The notes below the pieces were generated by a model. The model was not told where the DNA came from. It did no database searches and saw only the letters and a list, made by a program, of their open reading frames with translations. Positions 5,905 through 12,344 of a stretch of 12,534 nucleotides of DNA are shown one piece after another. Source of the DNA: Thermoplasmata archaeon. Its GTDB lineage: Archaea; Thermoplasmatota; Thermoplasmata; JAGHBH01. How positions within the stretch are numbered: the first letter of the stretch is position 1; each line of letters begins with the position of its first letter. The translations under genes and the position numbers were made by a program. The stretch lies in contig DAOVJP010000014.1 of assembly GCA_030673205.1 (NCBI GenBank), forward strand, positions 1 through 12,534, written 5' to 3'.

Positions 5905-7197
5905 TCAACAGTTATCAAGGTAATCCTCCGATCTTATATCGACGGGCAGCGGGGGTTTGAGAAAGTCATTAGGATCCTTCTCCCCGGGTATCGTCATATC
6001 GAAACCGGTCTTGCACGTTATCCTTGTCTCCGGGTCGGCACTCGGGTCTAGACTGCTCCCCTTCTCCCTTGGCTTCATTATCAGGTCTTTGTCGGCCTGG
6101 AACCGGGTGGCCATGGCCCATTCCAACTGGGCAGGGTCATGGATGTCTATATCATCATCCACAACGAATACGTGTTTCATGGACTTGTGCCCCTGGAATG
6201 CCGCCTCTATGACCTTTCGCCCATCGTCCGGCTGTTGCTTGTATATGCTTATGGCGCCGTGAAGCCAGCTCGTGCCTCCGGGGGTCACCAGGACATCTTT
6301 GATCTTGCATACCTCGCTCACCTTCTGCCAGATGGTTGGTTCCCTGGGCATGCCCATGAGCACCTTGTGTTCCAATCCGCCGGGCAGGAGAGCGTGAAAA
6401 AGGGCGTTCTCCCGAACGAATATCTTCTTGACCCGGGATACACGTTGCTGGCGCACTATGTCAGGGGTTTCCGTGAGATCGAGGAACGGGCCTTCGCTGG
6501 CCATCTCCCCAGTGAGCTCGAATATGATGACCACCTCCGACTCTGGGACAATGTGGCCGCCTAGTTCCACCAGGTGCGTTTCCCTGATGGCATTGGCGAT
6601 GTCCGCCTCGGAGATGTCTATATCTGTGGATATGGCCGCGCCCACCAATACAGGGATGGTGGTGCCTATGCAGAACGCGAACTCCTTCAGCCCCCTTTCT
6701 ATATACTTGTCGAAGTGACGTTGGAGAATGCGTTGGACCACCTTCTCGTTATCCATTATCATGGTTCTTTGATATGAGAGGTTCAACCCGTGCTCGGGGT
6801 CATTGGCGGCAACGATGCCGGAGGCTACATACGGGCCTCCGTCGAAGGGATAATATGTGAGTATGGGAAGTTGGGAGAGGTCTGGCGCGAGTTCTTTGTA
6901 TCCCTGGGCAGTCCTTTTCTCGGCTGGCTTCGGATCGTCTATGGCCCTGGTCAATACGGGTATTATCTCCTGCTTCGGCACGTTCATGCCCTTGGCGACG
7001 AGCTCCCTAGTGCAGCAGATGTTAGCCACCACAGGCATGTCATAGCCCTTCACGTTCTCGAAGATCAGCGGTGTGCCGTCGAGCTTCTTCATTACGCTGG
7101 ACACCTCGTATACCGGGTCGCACTCCCTGGTGATGTGCTTGAGCGTTCCTTCCTTGTCTAGCAGGTTCACGAAATCACGTAGTGTGTTTATCTCCAT
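5905..7197 (-). CDS. UbiD-family decarboxylase, probable anhydromevalonate phosphate decarboxylase
   Basis: A 430-residue UbiD-type decarboxylase, expected to use prenylated FMN and a divalent metal. Asn139 and Arg144 in Asn-Leu-Ser-Tyr-Gln-Arg fit the cofactor region, and Glu235-Gly-Pro-Phe-Leu-Asp240 corresponds to the conserved E-G-P-x-x-(E/D) active-site loop. In most archaea a UbiD homologue of this size converts trans-anhydromevalonate 5-phosphate to isopentenyl phosphate in the archaeal mevalonate pathway. Two mevalonate kinase homologues directly upstream on the same strand make that role more likely than aromatic acid or menaquinone-type decarboxylation, but it is inferred from context. 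ATG 7197 follows a purine-rich leader. The 80-base gap to the upstream kinase shows no strong TATA box, so it is probably co-transcribed. The partner dehydratase, isopentenyl phosphate kinase and the flavin prenyltransferase UbiX are not in the window. Confidence 0.85.
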   Translation of the reverse strand: MEINTLRDFVNLLDKEGTLKHITRECDPVYEVSSVMKKLDGTPLIFENVKGYDMPVVANICCTRELVAKGMNVPKQEIIPVLTRAIDDPKPAEKRTAQGYKELAPDLSQLPILTYYPFDGGPYVASGIVAANDPEHGLNLSYQRTMIMDNEKVVQRILQRHFDKYIERGLKEFAFCIGTTIPVLVGAAISTDIDISEADIANAIRETHLVELGGHIVPESEVVIIFELTGEMASEGPFLDLTETPDIVRQQRVSRVKKIFVRENALFHALLPGGLEHKVLMGMPREPTIWQKVSEVCKIKDVLVTPGGTSWLHGAISIYKQQPDDGRKVIEAAFQGHKSMKHVFVVDDDIDIHDPAQLEWAMATRFQADKDLIMKPREKGSSLDPSADPETRITCKTGFDMTIPGEKDPNDFLKPPLPVDIRSEDYLDNC

Positions 7198-7277
7198 CCT
7201 TCTACACCATCCCTTACTCTCTGTTCTCTACCATCCTGTTCACTTACTATCCCTCGATCAGCTTAATATTGCTCAAC

Positions 7278-8210
7278 TCAACCTACGCTGGTCTCCAGCA
7301 CGGTTACCTTATCTCCCAGGGGTTTGAGGGCGTTGGCCACTCTCCTCTGGGCCTCTTGGTCTCGCACCAGGGCCACCATGTATCCTCCCAATCCCCCACC
7401 GGTGAGCTTTGCCCCAATGGCTCCGTTCTCCCTTGCCACCTCCACCATCCTGTCTAGCATCTGGTTGGAAACCCCCACCTCTTGCAATAGCGCATGGTTC
7501 TCATCCATCAACAAGCCCAAGGCTTCCAGGTCGTAGGAGCCAATGGCCGTTTTGCCCTTGTGGGCCGCCTCCTCCGCCTTATCCGCTATTGCTTTGTAAG
7601 TGCCGGGATCGCTCTCCTTGAGCTTCTTCACCTTGGCCACAGCAGCCTTGGTGTTGGCCGTGGAGCCGCTGTTCCCCATGACGATGAGCAATGGCCGTTC
7701 GATATCGATCTGCTCGTACTCTATCCCCCCCTCCGCCCTCAAGAACCACAACAGGCCACCATAGGTGGAGGCGGTGTTGTCCACACCGGAAGGGCTGCCA
7801 TGATATCCTCTCTCCCCCTCCCACGCCAACTGGTTGATCTCTTCTGTGGATAGGTCTCGATGGAAATGGTCGGCAAGGGCGCGGGCTATGGCCGTGCAAG
7901 AGGCGGCACTGGCCCCCACACCGCTGGCGCAGAAGAGGTCCCCGCCCAATGTTATCTTCAACGGAGCGGAGAGGTCGATATTCATTGCTTCCAAGACGTA
8001 CTGGACAGACTTCTTCTGATGCTCCAACTTCGCCTCTTTATATCCCTCCGAAGCGGGGCGGTCGTCCACCATCTCCACGCCGGGTCTTGTTCCATCCTCC
8101 ACCATGGCCGTGGTCTTGTTGTGGATGGCGGAAACTATAGAATGGTTGCCGTGCACAACGAAATGCTCTCCGAACAATATAACCTTGCCAAATCCGCTTC
8201 CTGTTCCCAT
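7278..8210 (-). CDS. mvk: Mevalonate kinase homologue of the trypanosomatid-like type
   Basis: A 310-residue GHMP kinase. From N to C: Gly-Lys-Val-Ile-Leu-Phe-Gly-Glu-His (8-16, Lys9), Ala-Ser-Gly-Val-Gly-Ala-Ser-Ala-Ala-Ser (95-104, ATP loop), Tyr-His-Gly-Ser-Pro-Ser-Gly-Val-Asp-Asn-Thr (136-146, catalytic Asp144) and Gly-Ala-Lys-Leu-Thr-Gly-Gly-Gly-Leu-Gly-Gly (266-276). It should phosphorylate mevalonate at the 5-OH. The ATP loop with Gly-Val-Gly-Ala-Ser in place of Gly-Leu-Gly-Ser-Ser, the Asp-Asp-Arg-Pro-Ala stretch (49-53) and the Tyr-His-Gly-(Ser/Thr)-Pro-Ser-Gly motif match, from memory, Leishmania and Trypanosoma mevalonate kinases more than archaeal ones. The start at ATG 8210 is set by GGAGG at 8218-8222 and by where homology begins; the frame is open to 8339 but that extension looks non-coding. 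It lies between a small membrane protein and the UbiD-family gene. Confidence 0.87.
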   Translation of the reverse strand: MGTGSGFGKVILFGEHFVVHGNHSIVSAIHNKTTAMVEDGTRPGVEMVDDRPASEGYKEAKLEHQKKSVQYVLEAMNIDLSAPLKITLGGDLFCASGVGASAASCTAIARALADHFHRDLSTEEINQLAWEGERGYHGSPSGVDNTASTYGGLLWFLRAEGGIEYEQIDIERPLLIVMGNSGSTANTKAAVAKVKKLKESDPGTYKAIADKAEEAAHKGKTAIGSYDLEALGLLMDENHALLQEVGVSNQMLDRMVEVARENGAIGAKLTGGGLGGYMVALVRDQEAQRRVANALKPLGDKVTVLETSVG

Positions 8211-8217
8211 ACGATAG

Positions 8218-8222
8218 CCTCC
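8218..8222 (-). promoter_or_regulatory. Ribosome binding site GGAGG deciding the kinase start
   Basis: On the reverse strand GGAGG stands seven bases before ATG 8210, rejecting the 43-residue longer frame that would start at 8339 and overlap the upstream gene. Confidence 0.65.
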
Positions 8223-8304
8223 GGTTCGGAGCAGTATCGTAGGGATGGTATTAGAGGGTTTTGCCGGGACATCACACAAGGATACCGGGCCGCGGGAGCG
8301 TGTG

Positions 8305-8529
8305 TTATCCGTTTTGGTCCTCACCCTCAGACCTTTCACTCACAGGCGGTCTCGGGCCCTTGATCCCGACATATATGAGAGCTATACCGATGACGCCAAA
8401 TACCTGCGACGAGATGAAACAGGTCAAGGTGCTGAATCCCGCATACAGGATGAAGATCAGCCCCATGACGAGAAAGAACGCCCCATACATGACATACCGT
8501 TGCAACATGGACCTGCCAAAAGGCCACAT
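8305..8529 (-). CDS. Small two-helix membrane protein within the isoprenoid gene cluster
   Basis: A 74-residue product from ATG 8529; an upstream in-frame GTG at 8568 would add 13 polar residues, and neither start has a well-placed ribosome site. Two hydrophobic helices cover about residues 13-32 and 37-55 (Met-Tyr-Gly-Ala-Phe-Phe-Leu-Val-Met-Gly and Val-Phe-Gly-Val-Ile-Gly-Ile-Ala-Leu-Ile), followed by a charged tail rich in Glu, Asp and Arg. No family recognised. It lies between the two mevalonate kinase homologues on the same strand, 70 bases after the first, so it is probably in the operon. A role in lipid precursor synthesis is only suggested by position. Confidence 0.6.
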   Translation of the reverse strand: MWPFGRSMLQRYVMYGAFFLVMGLIFILYAGFSTLTCFISSQVFGVIGIALIYVGIKGPRPPVSERSEGEDQNG

Positions 8530-8599
8530 CCTACTTCTACTTTCGTTGTCTCGGTGGGTCGGTGTCACAAACGCTTGTCATGGCACGGGTGTGACGGGC

Positions 8600-9577
8600 C
8601 TATTCTTCTCCCACCCTCACTCCCCCCCTCACCACCACACCCCCCTCTTCCACATTGGCCAGTATAGGCACTCCACCCGCTCGCGTTATGGCCTCTGCCG
8701 TATCGTCCACATCCTCAGTGAGCACCACTATGCATCCTCCTCCGCCAGCCCCAGTTATCTTGGCGCCGAGGCCATGCCGTTTGGAGGCTTCCACGAGCCT
8801 CTGTATCTCAGGGGTGTTTATGCCCAATGTGGCCAGTAGGCGGTGGTTCTTGTACATAAGCTCCCCAACCAAGGCCAAGTCCCCGTCCATGAGCGCCTCT
8901 ATCCCCTGTCTAGCCACCTCGCCTATGTCCCCCAGTATCTCATTGGAGAATGTGGACTGGTGAGAGTTGAAGGCAGAGATGTTCTTGACCACCTCCCGTG
9001 TGCGACCTTTGACACCTGAGAAACCCATGACGAGGTTGAGCTCCGGCAAAGGGACCGGGCCCAATGGCCATTCTTCGTCGTCGACCTCCATCTGTTCTAA
9101 TGCCATCTTCCCGGGGTTGGCCACTATGCCTCCTCCCATGCACACACAGGCGGCGTCCAACAGGCACGCCTCCTCCTTCTCCGCAGCAGTCTCGGCCTGC
9201 TGCACTGTTCGAAGGCACTCTTCCCGGGAGAATCCTTTCCGTGCACCCAATATAGAGGCGACGGAGGCGGCGGTTATTGAGGCGGAGGAGCCCAGTCCTG
9301 CCGCCGAGGGGATACGGGAGCGTGTGGAGAGATGCAGTGGCTCACCGCCCAGTATATCCACCGCCTTCAAGATATATAGGTCCCTGCGGAGGGATATCGG
9401 ATGTCCATTGACCCTCCACTGGCCATCCTCCGCCGGGTATGCCCTGCAACTGGTGTGGAGGTCAAGGGCGACCGCCAATGCAGGGTGTCCTTGAAGCACC
9501 GCATGCTCCCCGAACAACACTGTCTTGGCTGGCGCATGGGCCTCGCAGAGATATCTGGAGTACGGAGGGTCGGACAT
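8600..9577 (-). CDS. mvk: Archaeal-type mevalonate kinase homologue with an altered catalytic loop
   Basis: A 325-residue GHMP kinase of archaeal mevalonate kinase type and length. Ala-Pro-Ala-Lys-Thr-Val-Leu-Phe-Gly-Glu-His (15-25, Lys18) opens the domain, Pro-Ser-Ala-Ala-Gly-Leu-Gly-Ser-Ser-Ala-Ser (90-100) is the canonical ATP loop and Gly-Ala-Lys-Ile-Thr-Gly-Ala-Gly-Gly-Gly-Gly-Cys (271-282) the C-terminal motif. The catalytic region is unusual: where family members have a Ser/Pro-x-Asp-Thr motif, this one reads Glu-Ala-Cys-Leu-Leu-Asp141-Ala-Ala-Cys-Val-Cys, keeping the Asp but losing the following Thr and gaining three Cys. It may still be a mevalonate kinase or have shifted substrate. 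ATG 9577 is the first gene of the reverse-strand cluster, with a TATA-like box about 50 bases upstream and no clear ribosome site, fitting a short-leader first gene. Confidence 0.85.
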   Translation of the reverse strand: MSDPPYSRYLCEAHAPAKTVLFGEHAVLQGHPALAVALDLHTSCRAYPAEDGQWRVNGHPISLRRDLYILKAVDILGGEPLHLSTRSRIPSAAGLGSSASITAASVASILGARKGFSREECLRTVQQAETAAEKEEACLLDAACVCMGGGIVANPGKMALEQMEVDDEEWPLGPVPLPELNLVMGFSGVKGRTREVVKNISAFNSHQSTFSNEILGDIGEVARQGIEALMDGDLALVGELMYKNHRLLATLGINTPEIQRLVEASKRHGLGAKITGAGGGGCIVVLTEDVDDTAEAITRAGGVPILANVEEGGVVVRGGVRVGEE

Positions 9578-9623
9578 GAGGCGTTGGAACAGCGAGAGGG
9601 GATAAAACGGTTGGGGGCGGTAG

Positions 9624-9632
9624 TTTTTTATT
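9624..9632 (-). promoter_or_regulatory. TATA-like box for the reverse-strand isoprenoid operon
   Basis: AATAAAAAA on the reverse strand, in GC-rich surroundings, lies about 50 bases before ATG 9577. Initiation about 26 bases downstream would leave a leader of about 25 bases. Position fits; the sequence is only a moderate TATA match. Confidence 0.35.
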
Positions 9633-9719
9633 CTCTACACCTATCCCTGCTTCCGTTGTGAGATCATGTCTCCCGCCTATAAGCTCACCCATCCGCTCGT
9701 GAAGCTAGGAGTATTCAAT

Positions 9720-9917
9720 ATGGCTCAAAATAACGATGATGACTCCCCCCAAGATTTTTCTGTCCTAAAGAAATGGTTAGAGGGCGATGCCGACGAAGAT
9801 GACCTTAGAGGATGGCTGAAGAACATGTACCCCTCCAGCGTCCACTCCTCCATAGACGAGGCATTTGGTCCTGACGAACACCGAGACAAGCGAGAAGGAC
9901 CGAAGAACGGTAAATAG
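9720..9917 (+). CDS. Small acidic protein of unknown function
   Basis: A 65-residue soluble product. ATG 9720 is preceded by AGGAG (9707-9711) eight bases upstream, which decides it over an in-frame ATG at 9666. The chain is acidic (Asp-Asp-Asp at 6-8 and Asp-Ala-Asp-Glu-Asp-Asp at 23-28) with a Lys-Lys-Trp-Leu-Glu and Gly-Trp-Leu-Lys-Asn pair of short amphipathic segments, then a charged, probably disordered tail. No family recognised. It diverges from the isoprenoid operon, with the two start codons 142 bases apart, and a TATA-like CTATAAG lies at 9677-9683. Acidity and size recall small adaptor or regulatory proteins, but that is speculation. Confidence 0.65.
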   Translation: MAQNNDDDSPQDFSVLKKWLEGDADEDDLRGWLKNMYPSSVHSSIDEAFGPDEHRDKREGPKNGK

Positions 9918-10110
9918 TCAAGCCTCTAACCCCCCCCCTCCTTCTACCCTCGGTGGCTTCCTTATTACCTCCTCATGCCCTCGACACACATCCTAAGCAC
10001 ACACCCCCCCATATTCCAGACCCGCAATACCACCACCCCATAGCCAACTCCTACACCCATGCCCACAACCCTCATATCCCCCTGTCCGTTTCGCTCTTCT
10101 CGGTGTTTCC
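9918..10110. other. Low-complexity, C-rich intergenic stretch
   Basis: Between the small acidic gene and ahcY the forward strand is strongly pyrimidine/C-rich and G-poor, with a nine-C run at 9930-9938 and further C runs near 10004-10010 and 10079-10083, and many Cys-Ala-free CA and CCA repeats such as ACACACC. No gene, hairpin or clear TATA box was found in it; CATATC near 10073 is the only weak promoter candidate for ahcY. Confidence 0.5.
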
Positions 10111-11346
10111 ATGGACGGACTTGTCGAGAAAGGTGTTATGCGCCTCGAATGGGCGCGGTCCCACATGCCCGTGTTGGCGAAGGTGAAGGAAGAACTGAAG
10201 GACAGCGGAGCCCTCCAGGGTATGAAGATCTCCATGGCTCTCCATACGGAGGCGAAGACCGGAATATTGGCCCTTACGCTGAAGGAGGCGGGGGCGAAGG
10301 TCCGACTGGCCAGCTGCAACCCCCTATCTACAGACGACTGCGTGGCCGTCGCATTGAACGAGAGATATGGGCTGGAAACATATGCGAAGAAGGGAGAGAG
10401 CGACGAAGAGTACTACCAGCACATGAACAAGATACTCGACCTGGGGCCAGATATCCTTATCGATGATGGGACGGACGCCATAAGCCTCGTGCATACCAAA
10501 CGGCAGGACGTGCTCGAAGGCATCCTCGGTGCCAATGAGGAGACGACAACAGGCATCGTGCGGCTCCAGGCCATGGCCAAGGAGGGCGTGCTCCGCTTTC
10601 CGGTCATGGATGTGAACAACGCAGACATGAAACATCTCTTCGATAACAGGTACGGGACAGGGCAGAGCACCTTCGATGGGATAATGACATCCACCAACAT
10701 CCAGATATCCGGAAAGGCATTCGTGGTGGGCGGCTATGGATGGTGCGGCAGGGGCATAGCGATGCGCGCCAGAGGCATGGGTGCCAGGGTCATGGTCACC
10801 GAGATCGATCCCGTGAAGGCCGTGGAGGCAAGGATGGACGGCTTCGACGTGATGCCCATGGCCATGGCCGCGCCCCATGCGGATTTCATTGTAACGGCTA
10901 CGGGATGCAAGAACATTGTAGCCCCGGAACATTTCCCACTCCTCAAGGACGGATGCATCATGGCCAACTCCGGCCACTTCGACAACGAGATAGACCGGGT
11001 CGGCCTAGACGAGGCGGCCCAGAAGAGACGGGTGCGCGAATCCGTGGACGAATATCTTTTCCCGGACGGCAAGAAACTTTACCTGTTGGCCGAGGGAAGA
11101 CTGGTCAACTTGGCCGCAGGTCAAGGTCACCCTGTGGAGATAATGGATATGAGCTTCGCCATACAGGCCCTATGCGCGAAATATATGGCGGAGAACCATG
11201 GCTCCCTCTCACCTGCAGTGTACAAGGTCCCGGAGGACATAGACGAGCATGTGGCCTGGTTGGAGCTGGACAGCATGGCGATCGATATAGATCAGCTCAC
11301 TCCTGAACAGGAGAAGTATCTGAATTCCTGGCAAGAAGGGACATAG
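10111..11346 (+). CDS. ahcY: S-adenosylhomocysteine hydrolase (archaeal/thermophile form)
   Basis: A 411-residue NAD-dependent enzyme that splits S-adenosylhomocysteine into homocysteine and adenosine, removing the inhibitor formed by methyltransferases. Catalytic residues are in place by comparison with the mammalian enzyme: His45, Asp119, Glu144 (Glu-Glu-Thr-Thr-Thr-Gly), Lys174, Asp178, His289 and His340. The NAD-binding Rossmann loop is Gly-Gly-Tyr-Gly-Trp-Cys-Gly-Arg-Gly (207-215), and Tyr-Gly-Thr-Gly-Gln-Ser-Thr (181-187) is typical of the shorter archaeal and Thermotoga forms, which also lack the eukaryotic C-terminal Lys-Tyr tail, as here. In some methanogens the homologue prefers S-inosylhomocysteine; sequence alone does not decide this. 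ATG 10111 has no ribosome site, so translation may be leaderless. A PfkB-family kinase follows after 11 bases. Confidence 0.94.
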   Translation: MDGLVEKGVMRLEWARSHMPVLAKVKEELKDSGALQGMKISMALHTEAKTGILALTLKEAGAKVRLASCNPLSTDDCVAVALNERYGLETYAKKGESDEEYYQHMNKILDLGPDILIDDGTDAISLVHTKRQDVLEGILGANEETTTGIVRLQAMAKEGVLRFPVMDVNNADMKHLFDNRYGTGQSTFDGIMTSTNIQISGKAFVVGGYGWCGRGIAMRARGMGARVMVTEIDPVKAVEARMDGFDVMPMAMAAPHADFIVTATGCKNIVAPEHFPLLKDGCIMANSGHFDNEIDRVGLDEAAQKRRVRESVDEYLFPDGKKLYLLAEGRLVNLAAGQGHPVEIMDMSFAIQALCAKYMAENHGSLSPAVYKVPEDIDEHVAWLELDSMAIDIDQLTPEQEKYLNSWQEGT

Positions 11347-11357
11347 GTGGGAGAGAG

Positions 11358-12293
11358 ATGGAAGGAAAAGGTCCGATGAACTTCTCATTGAGCGTCTTCG
11401 GCCACGCCAACCTGGATTATATAGTCGGATTGGACCACCTCCCGGAGCCGAACACATCTATCGAGATGGAACACCAGGAGCGTTTCTTCGGCGGCACGGC
11501 CGCCAACATAGCACGGGCCTCCTCGAAGCTCGGAGTGCGCACAAATCTTTCGTCATTCGTGGGTCCGGATTTCCCCGATGATTTCTGGAGGGCATTGAAA
11601 GAAGAGGGGGTGGACCTCACGGACCTGCGAAAGGTGGAGGGCTATCTCACCCCCATGTGCTGGATATTATCGGACCCCGAGCACAACCAGATAGCCGTCA
11701 TAAACCAAGGGCCCATGCGGGATGCGGACGACTTTCCCATCACCAAACACAGCATAGTCCACGGAGATGTGGTTCACATCTGCACCGGGAGGCCAGGATA
11801 CCATATGCGTGTCATGGCGGAGGCGCGGCGCCTGGGAAAGAAGATAGGTTTCGACCCTGCCCAGGAGATACACTATGTCTATGACCCTAAAACGTTCACC
11901 GAGATGCTCTCCCTCTCCACATTCTTCTTCTGCAACGAAAGCGAGCTGAGCCGAGCCCTGGAATACACGGGAAAACGGGAGGCAGAAGAACTCCTAAGCT
12001 ATGTGCCGACACTTATAGTGACCCGGGGCAAGAACGGAAGCAGCATATACACGGCTGGGGAGAAGCTGGACATACCCATCGTTCCTCCGGACAAGGTGGT
12101 GGACACCACGGGTGCGGGGGACGCATACCGGGGCGGGTTCTATGCGGCCATGTCCCGGAGTATGGACCTCCATCAATGCGGGCTTCATGGGGCCGCGTCA
12201 TCCTCATTCGCTGTGGAAGCGGTGGGGCCCCAAACACGCCTAGCCACATGGAAAGAACTGAGGGAGAGGCTCGAACGTTCTTCCTTGGGCTGA
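11358..12293 (+). CDS. PfkB-family sugar/nucleoside kinase, possibly acting on adenosine or inosine
   Basis: A 311-residue ribokinase-fold kinase. Gly-Gly-Thr-Ala-Ala-Asn-Ile-Ala (45-52) is the N-terminal substrate-binding signature, Asn193-Glu-Ser-Glu196 the N-x-x-E metal motif, and Asp-Thr-Thr-Gly-Ala-Gly-Asp-Ala-Tyr-Arg-Gly-Gly-Phe (249-261) the ATP and catalytic motif with Asp255 as base. It is complete for the family. It starts 11 bases after ahcY and is surely co-transcribed, so a nucleoside released by the hydrolase is the natural substrate; archaeal PfkB nucleoside kinases are known (for example in Methanocaldococcus). A sugar kinase role remains possible, since specificity within PfkB is hard to read. 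ATG 11358 follows GGGAG; ATG 11376, directly before the homologous strand, is an alternative start. Confidence 0.88.
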   Translation: MEGKGPMNFSLSVFGHANLDYIVGLDHLPEPNTSIEMEHQERFFGGTAANIARASSKLGVRTNLSSFVGPDFPDDFWRALKEEGVDLTDLRKVEGYLTPMCWILSDPEHNQIAVINQGPMRDADDFPITKHSIVHGDVVHICTGRPGYHMRVMAEARRLGKKIGFDPAQEIHYVYDPKTFTEMLSLSTFFFCNESELSRALEYTGKREAEELLSYVPTLIVTRGKNGSSIYTAGEKLDIPIVPPDKVVDTTGAGDAYRGGFYAAMSRSMDLHQCGLHGAASSSFAVEAVGPQTRLATWKELRERLERSSLG

Positions 12294-12302
12294 GAGAACG
12301 AA

Positions 12303-12312
12303 AGCTTTTTAA
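12303..12312 (+). promoter_or_regulatory. T-run: possible transcription end and TATA-like element
   Basis: AGCTTTTTAA lies 10 bases after the kinase stop. Archaeal termination favours T-runs, and the same bases are placed about 33 before ATG 12345, so they could also act as the promoter of the next gene. Both roles are guesses from position. Confidence 0.3.
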
Positions 12313-12344
12313 TGGAAAAGCATGGTATCGGCATGGGGACATAT

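Noticed and set aside
5957..7161. Several forward frames of 60-140 residues across the UbiD-family gene
   Set aside because: They are shadows of a well-supported reverse-strand gene with clear family motifs.
7278..8210. Eukaryotic contamination as the source of the trypanosomatid-like kinase
   Set aside because: It is embedded in a bacterial/archaeal-style gene cluster with a GGAGG site and the same base composition as its neighbours.
8211..8339. N-terminal extension of the second mevalonate kinase to 8339
   Set aside because: GGAGG stands directly before ATG 8210, family homology begins there, and the extension would overlap the upstream gene and looks non-coding.
7278..9577. Either kinase as the Thermoplasma mevalonate 3-kinase or a diphosphomevalonate decarboxylase
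   Set aside because: Both carry mevalonate-kinase-type motifs, including the catalytic Asp and the C-terminal glycine loop, and a UbiD-family enzyme is present for the decarboxylation step.
10324..10977. A 217-residue reverse frame opposite ahcY
   Set aside because: ahcY has all catalytic residues in the forward frame; the reverse frame is His-rich shadow sequence.
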